Shown here: piece by piece, positions 8,408-17,740 of the stretch
How the letters are laid out: every line of letters begins with the position of its first letter
Position numbering within the stretch: position 1 is the first letter of the stretch
Source: Woeseiaceae bacterium
GTDB lineage: Bacteria; Pseudomonadota; Gammaproteobacteria; Steroidobacterales; Woeseiaceae
Reading direction: 5' to 3'
Length of the DNA: 64,000 bases
NCBI GenBank assembly: GCA_030065985.1
Contig: JASJCM010000004.1
Span: 1 to 64,000 of the forward strand
Made by a program: the position numbers and the translations under genes
Notes under the pieces: model-generated
The model's input: only the letters and a program-made list of their open reading frames with translations
The model's database searches: none
Told to the model about the DNA's origin: nothing

Positions 8408-10466
8408 TGCATTAACAGCGCTCAAGGGCGTCGGCCCGGCGCTTGCGAAGAAGCTTGAAAACCTCGGCCTGTATCGCGTCGAGGACCTGCTGTTCCTGCT
8501 GCCATTGCGCTATGAGGATCGTACGCAGCTGGTCCGCATCGGCGCGCTTGTTGCCGGAAACCGGTGTCTCGTCACGGGCGAGGTATTACTTTCTGAAACG
8601 GCGTTCCGCGGTCGCCGCAACCTCCTCGTACGCATCAGCGATGGCAGTGGCCAGGTAACGCTGCGCTTCTTTCATTTTTCACGACAGCAACAGGCGCAAT
8701 TCCAGGCCGGCGTGCACGTCACAGCCTTTGGCGAAGTGCGCCGTGGCAACAGCGGCTTCGAGATGATCCATCCCGAGTACCGCGTACTTCGCGAAGGCCA
8801 GTCGGCAGCGATGAGCGATGCGTTGACCGCTATTTATCCGGCGACCGAGGGCGTCCAGCAGGGCCGCCTGCGCAATCTGACCGACCAGGCCCTGCGCGCA
8901 ATGAGCGAGGCGCCGCCCGCCGAGCTCTTGCCGGAAGACGTAACGACAAAGCTCGGCATGCCGTCGCTCGCCGATGCGATTCACTACCTGCACCGGCCAC
9001 CGCCCGACGCGGACATCGAGCAGATGCTCGCAGGCCGTCATCCATGTCAGCAGCGTCTTGCCTTCGAAGAGTTGCTTGCGCACTACCTGAGTCTCAGGAA
9101 CGTGCGCGCGCTGGCCGAGACCGACGACGCGACGGCACTGACGCGTGGCCAGGAGACGGTAGGGCACTTCATCGGCGAATTGCCCTTTAAGCTCACGGGT
9201 GCGCAGCAACGCGTGGTCACTGAGATCCTCGATGATCTCCAACAGGCGCACCCGATGATGCGCCTGATCCAGGGTGACGTTGGCTCGGGAAAAACCGTCG
9301 TCGCTGCTATCGCGTGTCTCAAGGCGATCGCCTGTGGCGTGCAGGCTGCCATCATGGCGCCAACTGAAATTCTCGCGGAACAGCACTGGCGCAACTTCTC
9401 TGACTGGTTCCGATCGCTCGGCATTGAACCGGCGTGGCTCAGCGGCAGCCAGAAAGCGGCAGCAAGACGCGATGCACTGGCCGCCATTGCCGACGGCAGC
9501 GCGCAGCTTGTCGTTGGCACGCACGCGCTGTTCCAGGAAGGCGTGGAGTTCGCCAATCTCGCTCTCGTTGTGATCGACGAGCAGCATCGCTTCGGTGTGC
9601 ATCAGCGCATGGCGCTGCGTGACAAGGGAGTCGACGATGCGGGGCACCCGCACCAGCTCGTGATGACGGCCACGCCCATTCCCCGCACGCTTGCGATGGC
9701 CGCTTACGCCGACCTCGACACTTCCGTCATTGACGAGTTACCGCCGGGGCGGCAGCCCGTAACGACGATCGCAGTTCCGGACACGCGACGGGGCGAGATC
9801 GTCGAACGTGTCCGTGCCGCCGTCGCCGCTGGCCAGCAGGCCTACTGGGTATGCCCACTCATTGAGGAGTCCGATGTCCTCGATTACCAGGCCGCCGAGA
9901 AGAGTTACGCCATGCTCACCGAGGCGTTGCCCGAGCTGCGCGTCGGTCTCGTGCACGGCCGGATGCGACCGGCTGAGAAAGACAAGGGCATGCAGGCGTT
10001 CAAGGAAGGACTGATCCAGGTACTCGTCGCGACAACCGTCATCGAAGTCGGCGTCGACGTACCAAACGCAAGCCTGATGATCATCGAGAATGCCGAGCGC
10101 ATGGGTCTGTCGCAGTTGCACCAGCTGCGCGGTCGAGTCGGACGCGGCGCGGCGCAGAGTCATTGCGTACTGCTCTATAAACCGCCGCTTGGCAGGATTG
10201 CGAAGGAGCGGCTCGCCGTTCTACGCGACACGAATGACGGGTTTATTGTCGCTCAGCGTGACCTCGAGCTGCGTGGCCCTGGTGAACTGCTGGGTACACG
10301 GCAAACCGGACTGCCCGACTACCGCGTCGCCAATCTCGTACGTGATGCAGAGCTGATGCCGCAAGTACAGATGTCGGCCGAGGCAATTCGCACGTCGTCA
10401 CCCGAACGCGCTGCCGCAATCGTCCGACGTTGGCTCGGCGATGCCGGGCGGTACGGCAAGGTGTAG
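8376..10466 (+). CDS. recG: ATP-dependent DNA helicase RecG
   Basis: This 696-aa branch-migration helicase processes stalled forks and Holliday junctions. An N-terminal wedge/OB domain begins [19 protein letters not shown]. The helicase motifs follow: [12 protein letters not shown] (Walker A), [11 protein letters not shown] (DEQH box), [25 protein letters not shown] and QLRGRVGRG. The ATG at 8376, preceded by AAGGG, gives the usual length but overlaps ridA by 32 bases. A TTG at 8397 is a possible alternative that overlaps less. The open frame begins still earlier without family similarity. Confidence 0.95.
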   Translation: MSRPTRSLLSDALTALKGVGPALAKKLENLGLYRVEDLLFLLPLRYEDRTQLVRIGALVAGNRCLVTGEVLLSETAFRGRRNLLVRISDGSGQVTLRFFHFSRQQQAQFQAGVHVTAFGEVRRGNSGFEMIHPEYRVLREGQSAAMSDALTAIYPATEGVQQGRLRNLTDQALRAMSEAPPAELLPEDVTTKLGMPSLADAIHYLHRPPPDADIEQMLAGRHPCQQRLAFEELLAHYLSLRNVRALAETDDATALTRGQETVGHFIGELPFKLTGAQQRVVTEILDDLQQAHPMMRLIQGDVGSGKTVVAAIACLKAIACGVQAAIMAPTEILAEQHWRNFSDWFRSLGIEPAWLSGSQKAAARRDALAAIADGSAQLVVGTHALFQEGVEFANLALVVIDEQHRFGVHQRMALRDKGVDDAGHPHQLVMTATPIPRTLAMAAYADLDTSVIDELPPGRQPVTTIAVPDTRRGEIVERVRAAVAAGQQAYWVCPLIEESDVLDYQAAEKSYAMLTEALPELRVGLVHGRMRPAEKDKGMQAFKEGLIQVLVATTVIEVGVDVPNASLMIIENAERMGLSQLHQLRGRVGRGAAQSHCVLLYKPPLGRIAKERLAVLRDTNDGFIVAQRDLELRGPGELLGTRQTGLPDYRVANLVRDAELMPQVQMSAEAIRTSSPERAAAIVRRWLGDAGRYGKV

Positions 10467-10476
10467 AATTCGCGCC

Positions 10477-11382
10477 ATGAAGAACCAGTTTGTAGCCACG
10501 TTTGCGCCGGAGATCGTCAGCCAGATTCGTAACTACGGCAAGCTGATGCGCGTCGACAAGCCGATCGGTACGTGGCTGTTGCTGTGGCCGACATTGTGGG
10601 CCTTGTGGCTGGCGGGCGAGGGCGCGCCCGATCAGGGCCTGTTCGTTATCTTCGTGCTCGGTGTCTTCATCATGCGTTCGGCGGGCTGCGTATTGAACGA
10701 CTTCGTCGATCGCAAGATCGATCCTTACGTCGAGCGCACACGCACGCGGCCGCTGGCGACCGGCGCCGTTGCTCCGCTCGAAGCGCTGACCCTGTTTGCG
10801 GCGCTGGGCCTCATTGCGATCGGCCTGGCAACGATGCTCAACCGCCAGGCGCAGCTGCTCGCCATCGTTGCTGCGGGACTGACGATTGCTTATCCATTCA
10901 TCAAGCGCTACGTGTCGATTCCGCAGTTCGTGCTCGGCGCGGCATTTGGCTGGGCGGCGCCAATGGCATTCGCGGCGCAAACGGGCGAAACGCCGGAGCT
11001 TGCCTGGCTGGTGTTTGGCACGGCGCTGATCTGGGCGGTCGTCTACGACACGTTTTATGCGATGGTTGATCGCGATGACGATCAGAAGCTTGGCGTGAAA
11101 TCGACAGCAATCCTGTTTGGTGAAATGGACCTGTTTGTTATCGCGGGACTGCAGGCGTTGCTCGTCCTTGCGTTTATCCTGATCGGCTATCGCGCGGAGC
11201 TTGGGTTCTGGTACTACCTCTCGGTCGCGATCTCTGCTGGCATGATGCTCTGGCACCTGTGGCTCGCGCGGGACCGGCAGCCGGCCGGTTGCTTCGAGGC
11301 GTTCCTGAAGAACCACTACATCGGCATGGTGATCTTTATCGGCATCGTGCTGCACTACACGTTCACGCCGGCAGCACAGTAG
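10477..11382 (+). CDS. ubiA: 4-hydroxybenzoate octaprenyltransferase
   Basis: This 301-aa integral membrane prenyltransferase attaches the polyprenyl tail to 4-hydroxybenzoate in ubiquinone synthesis. The two Asp-rich motifs that bind prenyl diphosphate are visible: NDFVDRKIDPYVERTRTRPL and VYDTFYAMVDRDDDQKLG. About eight hydrophobic segments follow the start. The frame opens 12 codons earlier inside recG, but the ATG at 10477 gives the family N-terminus (KLMRVDKPIGTWLLLWPT). It lies 10 bases after recG. The use of ubiquinone fits the aa3 oxidase further on. Confidence 0.95.
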   Translation: MKNQFVATFAPEIVSQIRNYGKLMRVDKPIGTWLLLWPTLWALWLAGEGAPDQGLFVIFVLGVFIMRSAGCVLNDFVDRKIDPYVERTRTRPLATGAVAPLEALTLFAALGLIAIGLATMLNRQAQLLAIVAAGLTIAYPFIKRYVSIPQFVLGAAFGWAAPMAFAAQTGETPELAWLVFGTALIWAVVYDTFYAMVDRDDDQKLGVKSTAILFGEMDLFVIAGLQALLVLAFILIGYRAELGFWYYLSVAISAGMMLWHLWLARDRQPAGCFEAFLKNHYIGMVIFIGIVLHYTFTPAAQ

Positions 11383-11754
11383 ATGCGCTTTATCTTTGCC
11401 GCTATCACTGTAATTGCGATTCTTGTCACGGCGTCAGCGTCCGACCGATTGCCCGATCCGCTTGCGGCAGGATGGAAAGGCAAACCGGTGTGCGAAAAAC
11501 TCCATGATGACGATGCCCACCGCGTCCTGCGTTGTACTTTTCCGCCCGGGGTCGGCCACGAACGGCACTTCCATGCCCGACATTTTGGCTATGCCATATC
11601 GGGTGGACGCGCACGCATTGACGACGCCACTGGAACTCGCGAGGTTGAACTCGAGTCAGGCAGCAGCTTCGCCAGCGACGGCGTCGTGTGGCACGACGTA
11701 CTCAACGTCGGGGAAACGACGATCGTCTACCTGATCGTGGAGCCGAAGCCGTAG
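11383..11754 (+). CDS. Exported cupin-fold protein
   Basis: This 123-aa protein has an N-terminal signal peptide (about residues 1-19) and a single cupin domain. The first cupin motif includes HERHFHARHFGYAISGG, whose histidines could bind a metal, and the second includes DGVVWHDVLNVGE. It starts immediately after the ubiA stop (TAGATG), so it may be co-transcribed. Cupins have many activities, so no substrate is assigned. It is probably periplasmic. Confidence 0.75.
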   Translation: MRFIFAAITVIAILVTASASDRLPDPLAAGWKGKPVCEKLHDDDAHRVLRCTFPPGVGHERHFHARHFGYAISGGRARIDDATGTREVELESGSSFASDGVVWHDVLNVGETTIVYLIVEPKP

Positions 11755-11757
11755 CTC

Positions 11758-11952
11758 CTAGGTCTTGATTCCGCATGTGTTGATGCCAAGCAGCGAATAG
11801 ACAGGGCAGTTACCGATTATGCCGGTTGCCAGGGGCACGACCCCTACCCAACCCCACGCCGTCTGTGGTCCGACGAACACCAGCGACAGCAATCCAGCAC
11901 CAACAATAATGCGCAGCACGCGGTCTACAGTTCCTTCGTTTCTGAATTTCAT
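11758..11952 (-). CDS. DUF2892 (YgaP-like) inner membrane protein
   Basis: This 64-aa protein has two hydrophobic segments and begins MKFRNEGTVDRVLRIIVG, with a GNCPVYSLLGINT motif near the C-terminus. This is the DUF2892 family, which also forms the membrane part of rhodanese proteins such as YgaP. The conserved cysteine in NCPVYSLLG and another in NTCGIKT are present. It lies 77 bases downstream of a Crp/Fnr-type regulator on the same strand, a recurrent pairing in sulfur-related loci. The function is unproven. Confidence 0.88.
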   Translation of the reverse strand: MKFRNEGTVDRVLRIIVGAGLLSLVFVGPQTAWGWVGVVPLATGIIGNCPVYSLLGINTCGIKT

Positions 11953-12016
11953 TGCACTCTCCTCTACAGGTAATTCCGCCCATCGCGGATATCTGCAGTA
12001 TCGTGTGCTGATGTCA

Positions 12017-12045
12017 GGCGTTCAGTGACTTAGTCACCGAACGCC
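12017..12045 (-). other. Perfect hairpin with the regulator's stop codon in its loop
   Basis: On the minus-strand RNA the sequence forms a 13-bp stem (one G-U pair) closed by a three-base UAA loop. That UAA (12030-12032) is the stop codon of the Crp/Fnr gene. No U-run follows, so it is not a standard intrinsic terminator. As DNA it contains GTGAC-TTA-GTCAC, which also looks like a dyad operator. Confidence 0.7.
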
Positions 12046-12725
12046 GGCGCGGCGATCGATGCGAGCTTGTCTAGGTTTAGCAGGCTTACTCGACCGCGAC
12101 CCAGTTCAACGAGCCCCAACGCCTCGAACCGTTTCAGGTGCCGCGACACCACCTCTCGCGCTGTTCCCAGTTCTACTGCCAGCTCCTGATGCGTCACGCG
12201 ATCGATCTGACTGGTTTGCTTTTCGAGCAGCGCCGCGGCAAGCCGTGCATCGATCGCGGTGAATGCTATTTGCTCAATCTTGCGAATGACGTTAGTCAGC
12301 CGAGAAGAGAAACCGTCAAACACAAAGTTTCGAAACTCCGGGGATTTTTCTATGACCGAGTGAAAGTCCTGCAACGGAATAGCCAGGGCACGAATCGGCG
12401 CCTCGGCAATGGCCTCGGCCGGGTAGTTTTCGCTGCCGAGCAGACATGACGTTGTCAGCACACAGGACCCGCCCGCCTGTATTCGATACAGGGTCACTTC
12501 GCGACCCGCGGCGGACGTCAGTTGCACCCGAACCCGGCCCTCAAGCAGCACAAGAAATGCCCGGCACTGGTCGCCGGCGTGGAAAACAAAACGACCCTGC
12601 TCGAGTTCGACGCATGTAGCGCGCGCCAGCAATCTTTCGATCGTGGCATCGCCAAGAGCCGCGACCTCAAGTTCCGAGTCAGCCAGCAATTGTCTGCAGT
12701 CGCTCTCTTTCGATCGCGTCGGCAC
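12030..12725 (-). CDS. Crp/Fnr family transcriptional regulator
   Basis: This 231-aa protein has an N-terminal cyclic-nucleotide-binding-like beta-roll (about residues 25-150) and a C-terminal winged helix with the recognition segment THQELAVELGTAREVVSRHLKRFE. It lacks the N-terminal four-cysteine cluster of FNR, so an Fe-S oxygen sensor is unlikely. The segment GGSCVLTTSCLLGSENYPAEA carries two cysteines six residues apart (88 and 94) that could sense redox or sulfur species; this is inference. Start is GTG. It probably controls the neighbouring DUF2892 gene. Confidence 0.88.
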   Translation of the reverse strand: MPTRSKESDCRQLLADSELEVAALGDATIERLLARATCVELEQGRFVFHAGDQCRAFLVLLEGRVRVQLTSAAGREVTLYRIQAGGSCVLTTSCLLGSENYPAEAIAEAPIRALAIPLQDFHSVIEKSPEFRNFVFDGFSSRLTNVIRKIEQIAFTAIDARLAAALLEKQTSQIDRVTHQELAVELGTAREVVSRHLKRFEALGLVELGRGRVSLLNLDKLASIAAPAFGD

Positions 12726-12824
12726 GAATGTTCATCCACTCATCTGGAAAGCGAACACTGTATGCACGCACGGATTGCGTTACAAGAACGCCTCGCGCCC
12801 TGCCCGAAACACTGTCTTGGTAAT

Positions 12825-13499
12825 TCACGCACGTGCGACCGCGAGTGCGCTGACGCGATTGACTCCCGCCGACGCCAGCACAGCGGCAACCTGTCGCACT
12901 GTAGTACCGGTCGTGATTATGTCGTCAACAATCAGTACATGCTGCCAGCGCATCGCGCCGCGGACGGCGAAGGCGCCGCGCAAGTTCACGGCGCGCTGGC
13001 GAGCACTCAATCCCGACTGAAACGAAGTCGACTTGCATCGCGCAACATTGCGCACAAGCGGCACCCCGAGCTGGCGCGCCACCGGGCGGGCGATTTCCTC
13101 GGCCTGGTTGAAACCCCGGAAGACGCGACGCCGCCAATGCAACGGTACGGGCAGGACAGCGTCAATATCATCCGGCAAGCGCCGACACGTCTCTCCGAGC
13201 AACTCGGCAAGGGCTGGCGCGTAATAAAGCTTGCGACCGAACTTCAGCGCCTTGATCGCCGCATCGACCGGAAACGACCAGGCGAATGGCGCGGCCTCGA
13301 CAGCGAAGGGCGAGGAGGGGGCTGGTGGCGGCGCCTCCATGCACGGCAGCTCGGCACGACACCCACGACAGACGTAACGTTCGGTCGGCAGGGATCGCGT
13401 GCCGCAAAAAACGCAACGCAGTGGCATGATCGCATCGTGCAGTGCGCGCAGAAGCATCGCATGAGGTTGCCCTTCGACCCGGCCTGGCGCCACGAGCAT
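12825..13499 (-). CDS. comF: ComF family phosphoribosyltransferase-like protein
   Basis: This 224-aa protein has an N-terminal zinc-ribbon-like CVFCG...VCRGC motif and a C-terminal type I phosphoribosyltransferase domain whose PRPP loop is VLIVDDIITTGTT. ComF/GntX proteins act in uptake of transforming DNA in competent bacteria; the biochemical reaction is not settled. The family block PVPLHWRRRVFRGFNQAEEIA is present. The start could be ATG 13499 or ATG 13457; the latter has a better GAAGGG site. It is divergent from bioC, and the comF-bioC neighbourhood is known in other gammaproteobacteria. Confidence 0.9.
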   Translation of the reverse strand: MLVAPGRVEGQPHAMLLRALHDAIMPLRCVFCGTRSLPTERYVCRGCRAELPCMEAPPPAPSSPFAVEAAPFAWSFPVDAAIKALKFGRKLYYAPALAELLGETCRRLPDDIDAVLPVPLHWRRRVFRGFNQAEEIARPVARQLGVPLVRNVARCKSTSFQSGLSARQRAVNLRGAFAVRGAMRWQHVLIVDDIITTGTTVRQVAAVLASAGVNRVSALAVARA

Positions 13500-13539
13500 A
13501 AGCGGTCGTTTCGTCAGGAAAGCGTGCTACGGTTCGCCC

Positions 13540-14385
13540 ATGCTCAGGCAGCGGGACATCCGGCAGCGCTTTGATCGCGCCGCCCCGGACTTCGACAATG
13601 CGGACTTCGTCCACGCCGTGACGCGTGACGGACTGGTTGCGCGCCTCGAGCCCCTGCTCCTGAAGCCCTCCGCCGTTCTCGACCTCGGCTCGGCGACCGG
13701 ATCCATGGGCCAGGCGTTGCGCAAGCGCTTCCGGCGTGCGCATATCGTATCGCTCGACCTGAGTGGAGCCATGCTCACGGAAGCTCGCAGTAAAAAGTCG
13801 TGGCTGTCGCGGGCGTCATTCGTCCAGGCCGATGCCGAGTTCCTGCCATTCGCCGAGGGCTCTTTCGACCTGGTCGTCGCCAACCAGCTGCTGCCCTGGA
13901 TGCCTGACCCCCAGCGCGTCTTCATGGAGGTCGCCCGGGTCCTGAAGAAGGGCGGTGTCTTCGCGTTCGCCGGGCTCGGTCCCGACAGCCTTCAGGAGCT
14001 TGGTCGTGCCTGGGCAAGCGTCGACGACGGACCGCACGTCAACCGATTTCCGGACATGCACGACATCGGCGACGGCCTCGTTCGTGCTGGTCTCGCCGAC
14101 CCGGTCTTGGACGTCGATCGTCTGCACGTAAGTTACGAGAATCCCGGAAAATTATTCTCCGACCTGACCCGGGTCGGCGCGAGAAACTCGCTGGCCGATC
14201 GAGCCCACGGCCTGACAGGAAAACAGCGCTTTCGGGCGATGGCCGAGGCGCTGACGAGCGGGTCTGCTGGCGGCGGAATTCTGTTCGATCTGGAGCTCGT
14301 TTACGGCCACTGCTGGGGCGCCGGCCCGAAAAACGACCCGGCCGCCTGGCGCATTGATGCAAGCCAGATACCATTGCGGCGGTAA
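13540..14385 (+). CDS. bioC: Malonyl-ACP O-methyltransferase BioC
   Basis: This 281-aa SAM-dependent methyltransferase masks malonyl-ACP as a methyl ester to start the pimelate part of biotin synthesis. It begins RQRDIRQRFDRAAPDFDNADF, resembling the BioC N-terminus, followed by SAM motif I VLDLGSATGSMG, VSLDLSGAML, and the family-specific FPDMHDIGDGLVRAGL. Other bio genes are not in the window. A looser class I methyltransferase call is the alternative, but the comF neighbourhood supports BioC. Confidence 0.82.
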   Translation: MLRQRDIRQRFDRAAPDFDNADFVHAVTRDGLVARLEPLLLKPSAVLDLGSATGSMGQALRKRFRRAHIVSLDLSGAMLTEARSKKSWLSRASFVQADAEFLPFAEGSFDLVVANQLLPWMPDPQRVFMEVARVLKKGGVFAFAGLGPDSLQELGRAWASVDDGPHVNRFPDMHDIGDGLVRAGLADPVLDVDRLHVSYENPGKLFSDLTRVGARNSLADRAHGLTGKQRFRAMAEALTSGSAGGGILFDLELVYGHCWGAGPKNDPAAWRIDASQIPLRR

Positions 14386-14616
14386 GCCGTTGTTAAATAA
14401 AGATTAATCTCAGCGTTATATCCATTAGAAGCATTGCATGGAACTTTCTACTTCAGTAAACTGCCGAGGCTTTTTTTGACTAGCAGGAAGGTCAAGCCGG
14501 CCTATCGACGGAATCCCGGAATCATCGGGTCAGCGCTCACTGGCAAAACCAGGTTTCGTCACATCCGGATTTTGAAATGTTTGCGATCGTCTCGGCGGTT
14601 GCAGGGTGGACAACTA

Positions 14617-15426
14617 ATGATACGAAAAGCGTTTCTCAGCGTGCTTGGCCTGTTGGCGGCCGGCGCGGCGAACGCCGATTGGGCGCTCAACATGCCCAAG
14701 GGCGTAACCGAACTCTCCAAAGAGACGTACGATCTTCACATGATGGTGTTCTGGTGGTGTGTTGCCATCGGTATCGTCGTCTTCGGCGTGATGATTTACT
14801 CGCTCTTTGCACACCGCAAATCGAAGGGTGTCGAGCCGGCCAAGTTCTCGCACAGCACGTTTGCCGAAGTTACCTGGACCGCAATCCCGTGCGTGATCCT
14901 GCTGATCATGGCGGTACCGGCCGCTGAAACGATGATCAAGGCAGAAGACTCGCGGAACTCGGACATCTCCATTGTCATCACGGGTTACCAGTGGAAGTGG
15001 CATTACCGCTACCAGGACGAGGACATCGCGTTTTACTCGACGCTGGCCCGCCCGAGCCTCGAGGCTCGCCTGCCGGACTCCGGCGTCGACGTGTTCAGCG
15101 TCGAAAACTACCTGCTTGAGGTCGATAACCCGGTCGTCGTGCCCAAGGGCGCGAAGGTTCGCCTGCTGCTGACGTCGAATGATGTCATCCACTCGTGGTG
15201 GGTACCTGAACTTGCGATCAAGAAGGACGCCGTTCCGGGCATCGTCAACGAGACCTGGTTCCAGGCCGAGGAAGTCGGCACGTATCGCGGTCAATGTACC
15301 GAGCTGTGTGGCAAGGACCACGGCTATATGCCGGTCGTTGTCGAAGTTGTCGAGCCCGACGCCTACCAGGCCTGGGTCGATACCCGTCAGGACGGCGACA
15401 CGAAATTCGCCAGCGCCCAGCAGTAA
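14617..15426 (+). CDS. coxB: Cytochrome c oxidase subunit II
   Basis: This 269-aa subunit carries the CuA centre that accepts electrons from cytochrome c. A signal peptide (to about residue 21) is followed by two membrane helices and a periplasmic cupredoxin domain. CuA ligands are visible in GQCTELCGKDHGYMPV (C227, C231, H235, M238). The ATG at 14617 with GGTGGA upstream follows a long open frame that lacks family similarity. The 231-base gap before it is AT-rich at its start and probably holds the operon promoter. No extra cytochrome c domain is fused at the C-terminus. Confidence 0.96.
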   Translation: MIRKAFLSVLGLLAAGAANADWALNMPKGVTELSKETYDLHMMVFWWCVAIGIVVFGVMIYSLFAHRKSKGVEPAKFSHSTFAEVTWTAIPCVILLIMAVPAAETMIKAEDSRNSDISIVITGYQWKWHYRYQDEDIAFYSTLARPSLEARLPDSGVDVFSVENYLLEVDNPVVVPKGAKVRLLLTSNDVIHSWWVPELAIKKDAVPGIVNETWFQAEEVGTYRGQCTELCGKDHGYMPVVVEVVEPDAYQAWVDTRQDGDTKFASAQQ

Positions 15427-15445
15427 AGATCCGGAGTAGATAGGA

Positions 15446-17056
15446 ATGACAACGACAACCGTAGACTCTCACACGGCTGACGACGCCCACGAAGATCACG
15501 GCCCACCGAAGGGCATCAGGCGCTGGCTGTTCTCGACGAACCATAAGGACATCGGCACGATGTACCTTATTTTCAGCCTCACGATGTTCTTCATCGGCGG
15601 CGCGATGGCGATGTACATCCGCGCCGAGCTGGCGATCCCGGGCTTGCAGTTCCGCCATCCCGAGTTCTTCAACTCGATGACGACGATGCACGCGCTGATC
15701 ATGGTATTCGGCGCGGTGATGCCGGCATTCGTCGGTCTGGCCAACTGGATGATCCCACTGCAGATCGGCGCGCCCGATATGGCGCTGCCGCGTATGAACA
15801 ACTGGTCGTTCTGGATCCTGCCGGTCGCGTTCGGCATCCTGCTGTCGACGCTCTTCATGCCGGGCGGCGCACCAGCCGGCGGCTGGACGATGTATCCGCC
15901 GCTCATCCTGCAAACCGGTGACGCGTTCCCGTTCCTGATCTTCGCGGTCCACCTCATGGGCCTCAGCTCGATCATGGGCGCGATCAACGTCGTCGTGACG
16001 ATCATCAACATGCGCGCACCGGACATGACGCTCCTGAAGATGCCAATGTTCACCTGGACCTGGCTGATTACGGCCTACCTGCTGATCGCGGTTATGCCGG
16101 TACTGGCGGGCGCCGTGACGATGCTGCTGACAGACCAGTTCTTCGGCACGAGTTTCTTCCTCGCGGCGGGCGGCGGTGACCCCGTCATGTTCCAGCATAT
16201 TTTCTGGTTCTTCGGTCATCCCGAGGTCTACATCATGATTCTGCCGGCCTTCGGCGTGGTCTCGGAGATCATCCCGACGTTCTCGCGCAAGAAGTTGTTT
16301 GGCCATGACTCGATGGTGTACGCCGCATCGTCTATCGCGTTCCTGTCGTTCATCGTGTGGGCGCACCACATGTTCACGGTTGGCATGCCGCTCACGGGTC
16401 AGCTGTTCTTCATGTTCGCAACGATGCTGATTGCCGTCCCGACGGGCGTGAAGGTCTTCAACTGGGTCGCCACGATGTGGCGCGGCGCGATGACCTTCGA
16501 AACGCCGATGCTGTTCTCGCTGGCATTCGTATTCCTGTTTACGATTGGTGGCTTCTCGGGCCTGATGCTCGCGATCGCACCAGCGGACGTGCAGTACCAC
16601 GACACCTACTTTGTCGTCGCGCACTTCCACTACGTGCTGGTGCCGGGCTCCGTGTTCGCCATCATGGCGGGTGCCTACTACTGGCTGCCGAAATGGACCG
16701 GGTACTACTACAACGAGACACTCGGCAAGATTCATTTCTGGATGTCGACGATCTTCGTGAACGTGACGTTTTTCCCGCAGCACTTCCTGGGACTGGCCGG
16801 CATGCCGCGCCGTATTCCTGACTACTCGGTGCAGTTCGCCGATTTCAACTTCATCTCTAGCATCGGCGCGTTCGGCTTCGGCCTGTCGCAGCTGATCTTC
16901 GTACTTGTGCTGCTGACCGCAAAGAAGGGCGTCGAGGCTGACGATCGCGTCTGGGAAGGCGCACACGGACTCGAGTGGACCGTCCCGTCGCCAGCACCGT
17001 GGCATACGTTCACGACGCCGCCGAAGAACCGCATTGCCGCAGAGGCATTCGAGTAA
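15446..17056 (+). CDS. coxA: Cytochrome c oxidase subunit I
   Basis: This 536-aa core subunit has about 12 membrane helices. The heme-copper ligands are visible in FFGHPEVYI (CuB His and the cross-linked Tyr), WAHHMFTVGMP and VAHFHYVLVPG. The HPEVY tyrosine marks an A-type aa3-like oxidase. It reduces O2 to water and pumps protons. It is 19 bases after coxB and followed by a 36-aa assembly protein. Confidence 0.97.
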   Translation: MTTTTVDSHTADDAHEDHGPPKGIRRWLFSTNHKDIGTMYLIFSLTMFFIGGAMAMYIRAELAIPGLQFRHPEFFNSMTTMHALIMVFGAVMPAFVGLANWMIPLQIGAPDMALPRMNNWSFWILPVAFGILLSTLFMPGGAPAGGWTMYPPLILQTGDAFPFLIFAVHLMGLSSIMGAINVVVTIINMRAPDMTLLKMPMFTWTWLITAYLLIAVMPVLAGAVTMLLTDQFFGTSFFLAAGGGDPVMFQHIFWFFGHPEVYIMILPAFGVVSEIIPTFSRKKLFGHDSMVYAASSIAFLSFIVWAHHMFTVGMPLTGQLFFMFATMLIAVPTGVKVFNWVATMWRGAMTFETPMLFSLAFVFLFTIGGFSGLMLAIAPADVQYHDTYFVVAHFHYVLVPGSVFAIMAGAYYWLPKWTGYYYNETLGKIHFWMSTIFVNVTFFPQHFLGLAGMPRRIPDYSVQFADFNFISSIGAFGFGLSQLIFVLVLLTAKKGVEADDRVWEGAHGLEWTVPSPAPWHTFTTPPKNRIAAEAFE

Positions 17057-17059
17057 GGC

Positions 17060-17170
17060 ATGGAAGAGAAGCTTCGCAAGCGCCGCATTCGCCGCACAAC
17101 GATCCTGTTCGTGGCGGTGGCGCTTGCGTTTTACCTGGGCTTTATCGCCATTGGCGTAATGCGTTCCTGA
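17060..17170 (+). CDS. Cytochrome oxidase small assembly protein (36 aa)
   Basis: This small gene starts three bases after the coxA stop and encodes [16 protein letters not shown] followed by one hydrophobic helix (about residues 15-33). A highly basic N-terminus plus one membrane span between coxA and ctaG matches the small assembly protein annotated at this position in other proteobacterial oxidase operons. It ends two bases before the ctaG ATG. A function in oxidase assembly is inferred from position. Confidence 0.75.
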   Translation: MEEKLRKRRIRRTTILFVAVALAFYLGFIAIGVMRS

Positions 17171-17171
17171 T

Positions 17172-17714
17172 ATGAGTGAGTCGCAGAAGAATCCGCATCG
17201 TGGCCTGATCTTCGGACTGCTTGCCATCGTCGGCGGCTCGTTCGGATTCGGCTACGCGCTCGTGCCGTTGTACGAGGTTTTTTGCGAGATAACCGGCTTC
17301 GGCGGCCGCACCAATCCCGAGGCGGTGGTCGTTCAGGAAGCGCCTGACCTGACGCGCGAGATTCGCATCGAGTTCATGACGACGGTGAACTCGTATGCGC
17401 CGTTCGAGTTCGTGGCTGACCGCGACAGCATGACAGTGAACCCCGGCAAAATGTACTTTGCGACGTTCACGGCAACAAACATGACGGATGACGGCAAGAT
17501 CGCTCAGGCAGTGCCTAGCGTGGCGCCGATGTCGGCCGCCGAGCATTTCGTAAAGATCGAGTGCTTCTGCTTCAATAATCAGGAGTTCGCCGGCAACGAA
17601 GAGAAGGCAATGCCGCTGCAGTTCATCGTCGATCCGGACCTGCCCGAGTACGTCGACACGATCACCCTGCAGTACACTTTTTTCGACACCGAACGCGTGG
17701 CGTCGAATAACTGA
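17172..17714 (+). CDS. ctaG: Cytochrome c oxidase assembly protein CtaG (Cox11)
   Basis: This 180-aa membrane-anchored copper chaperone inserts CuB into subunit I. It has one N-terminal helix (about residues 12-32) and a periplasmic domain with the copper-binding [10 protein letters not shown] motif and a C-terminal LQYTFFDTE block. The ATG is one base after the stop of the preceding 36-aa gene. Order and spacing indicate one coxB-A-ctaG-coxC transcript. Confidence 0.95.
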   Translation: MSESQKNPHRGLIFGLLAIVGGSFGFGYALVPLYEVFCEITGFGGRTNPEAVVVQEAPDLTREIRIEFMTTVNSYAPFEFVADRDSMTVNPGKMYFATFTATNMTDDGKIAQAVPSVAPMSAAEHFVKIECFCFNNQEFAGNEEKAMPLQFIVDPDLPEYVDTITLQYTFFDTERVASNN

Positions 17715-17740
17715 CAACGAAGTAGTTTCCGAGACGAATC

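Noticed and set aside
12522-13574. 350-codon open frame on the plus strand
   Set aside because: Antisense to the Crp/Fnr and comF genes, without recognisable motifs.
14440-14470. ECF-type promoter (GGAACTT) before coxB
   Set aside because: A GGAACTT word is present, but no matching -10 at the right spacing.
14434-14616. N-terminal extension of cytochrome oxidase subunit II
   Set aside because: The frame is open, but the sequence is basic with no similarity, and a proper SD and signal peptide begin at 14617.
15245-17227. 660-codon open frame on the minus strand
   Set aside because: It is antisense to coxB/coxA, rich in His, Arg and Asp without any family signature, and is a by-product of the codon bias of this GC-rich DNA.
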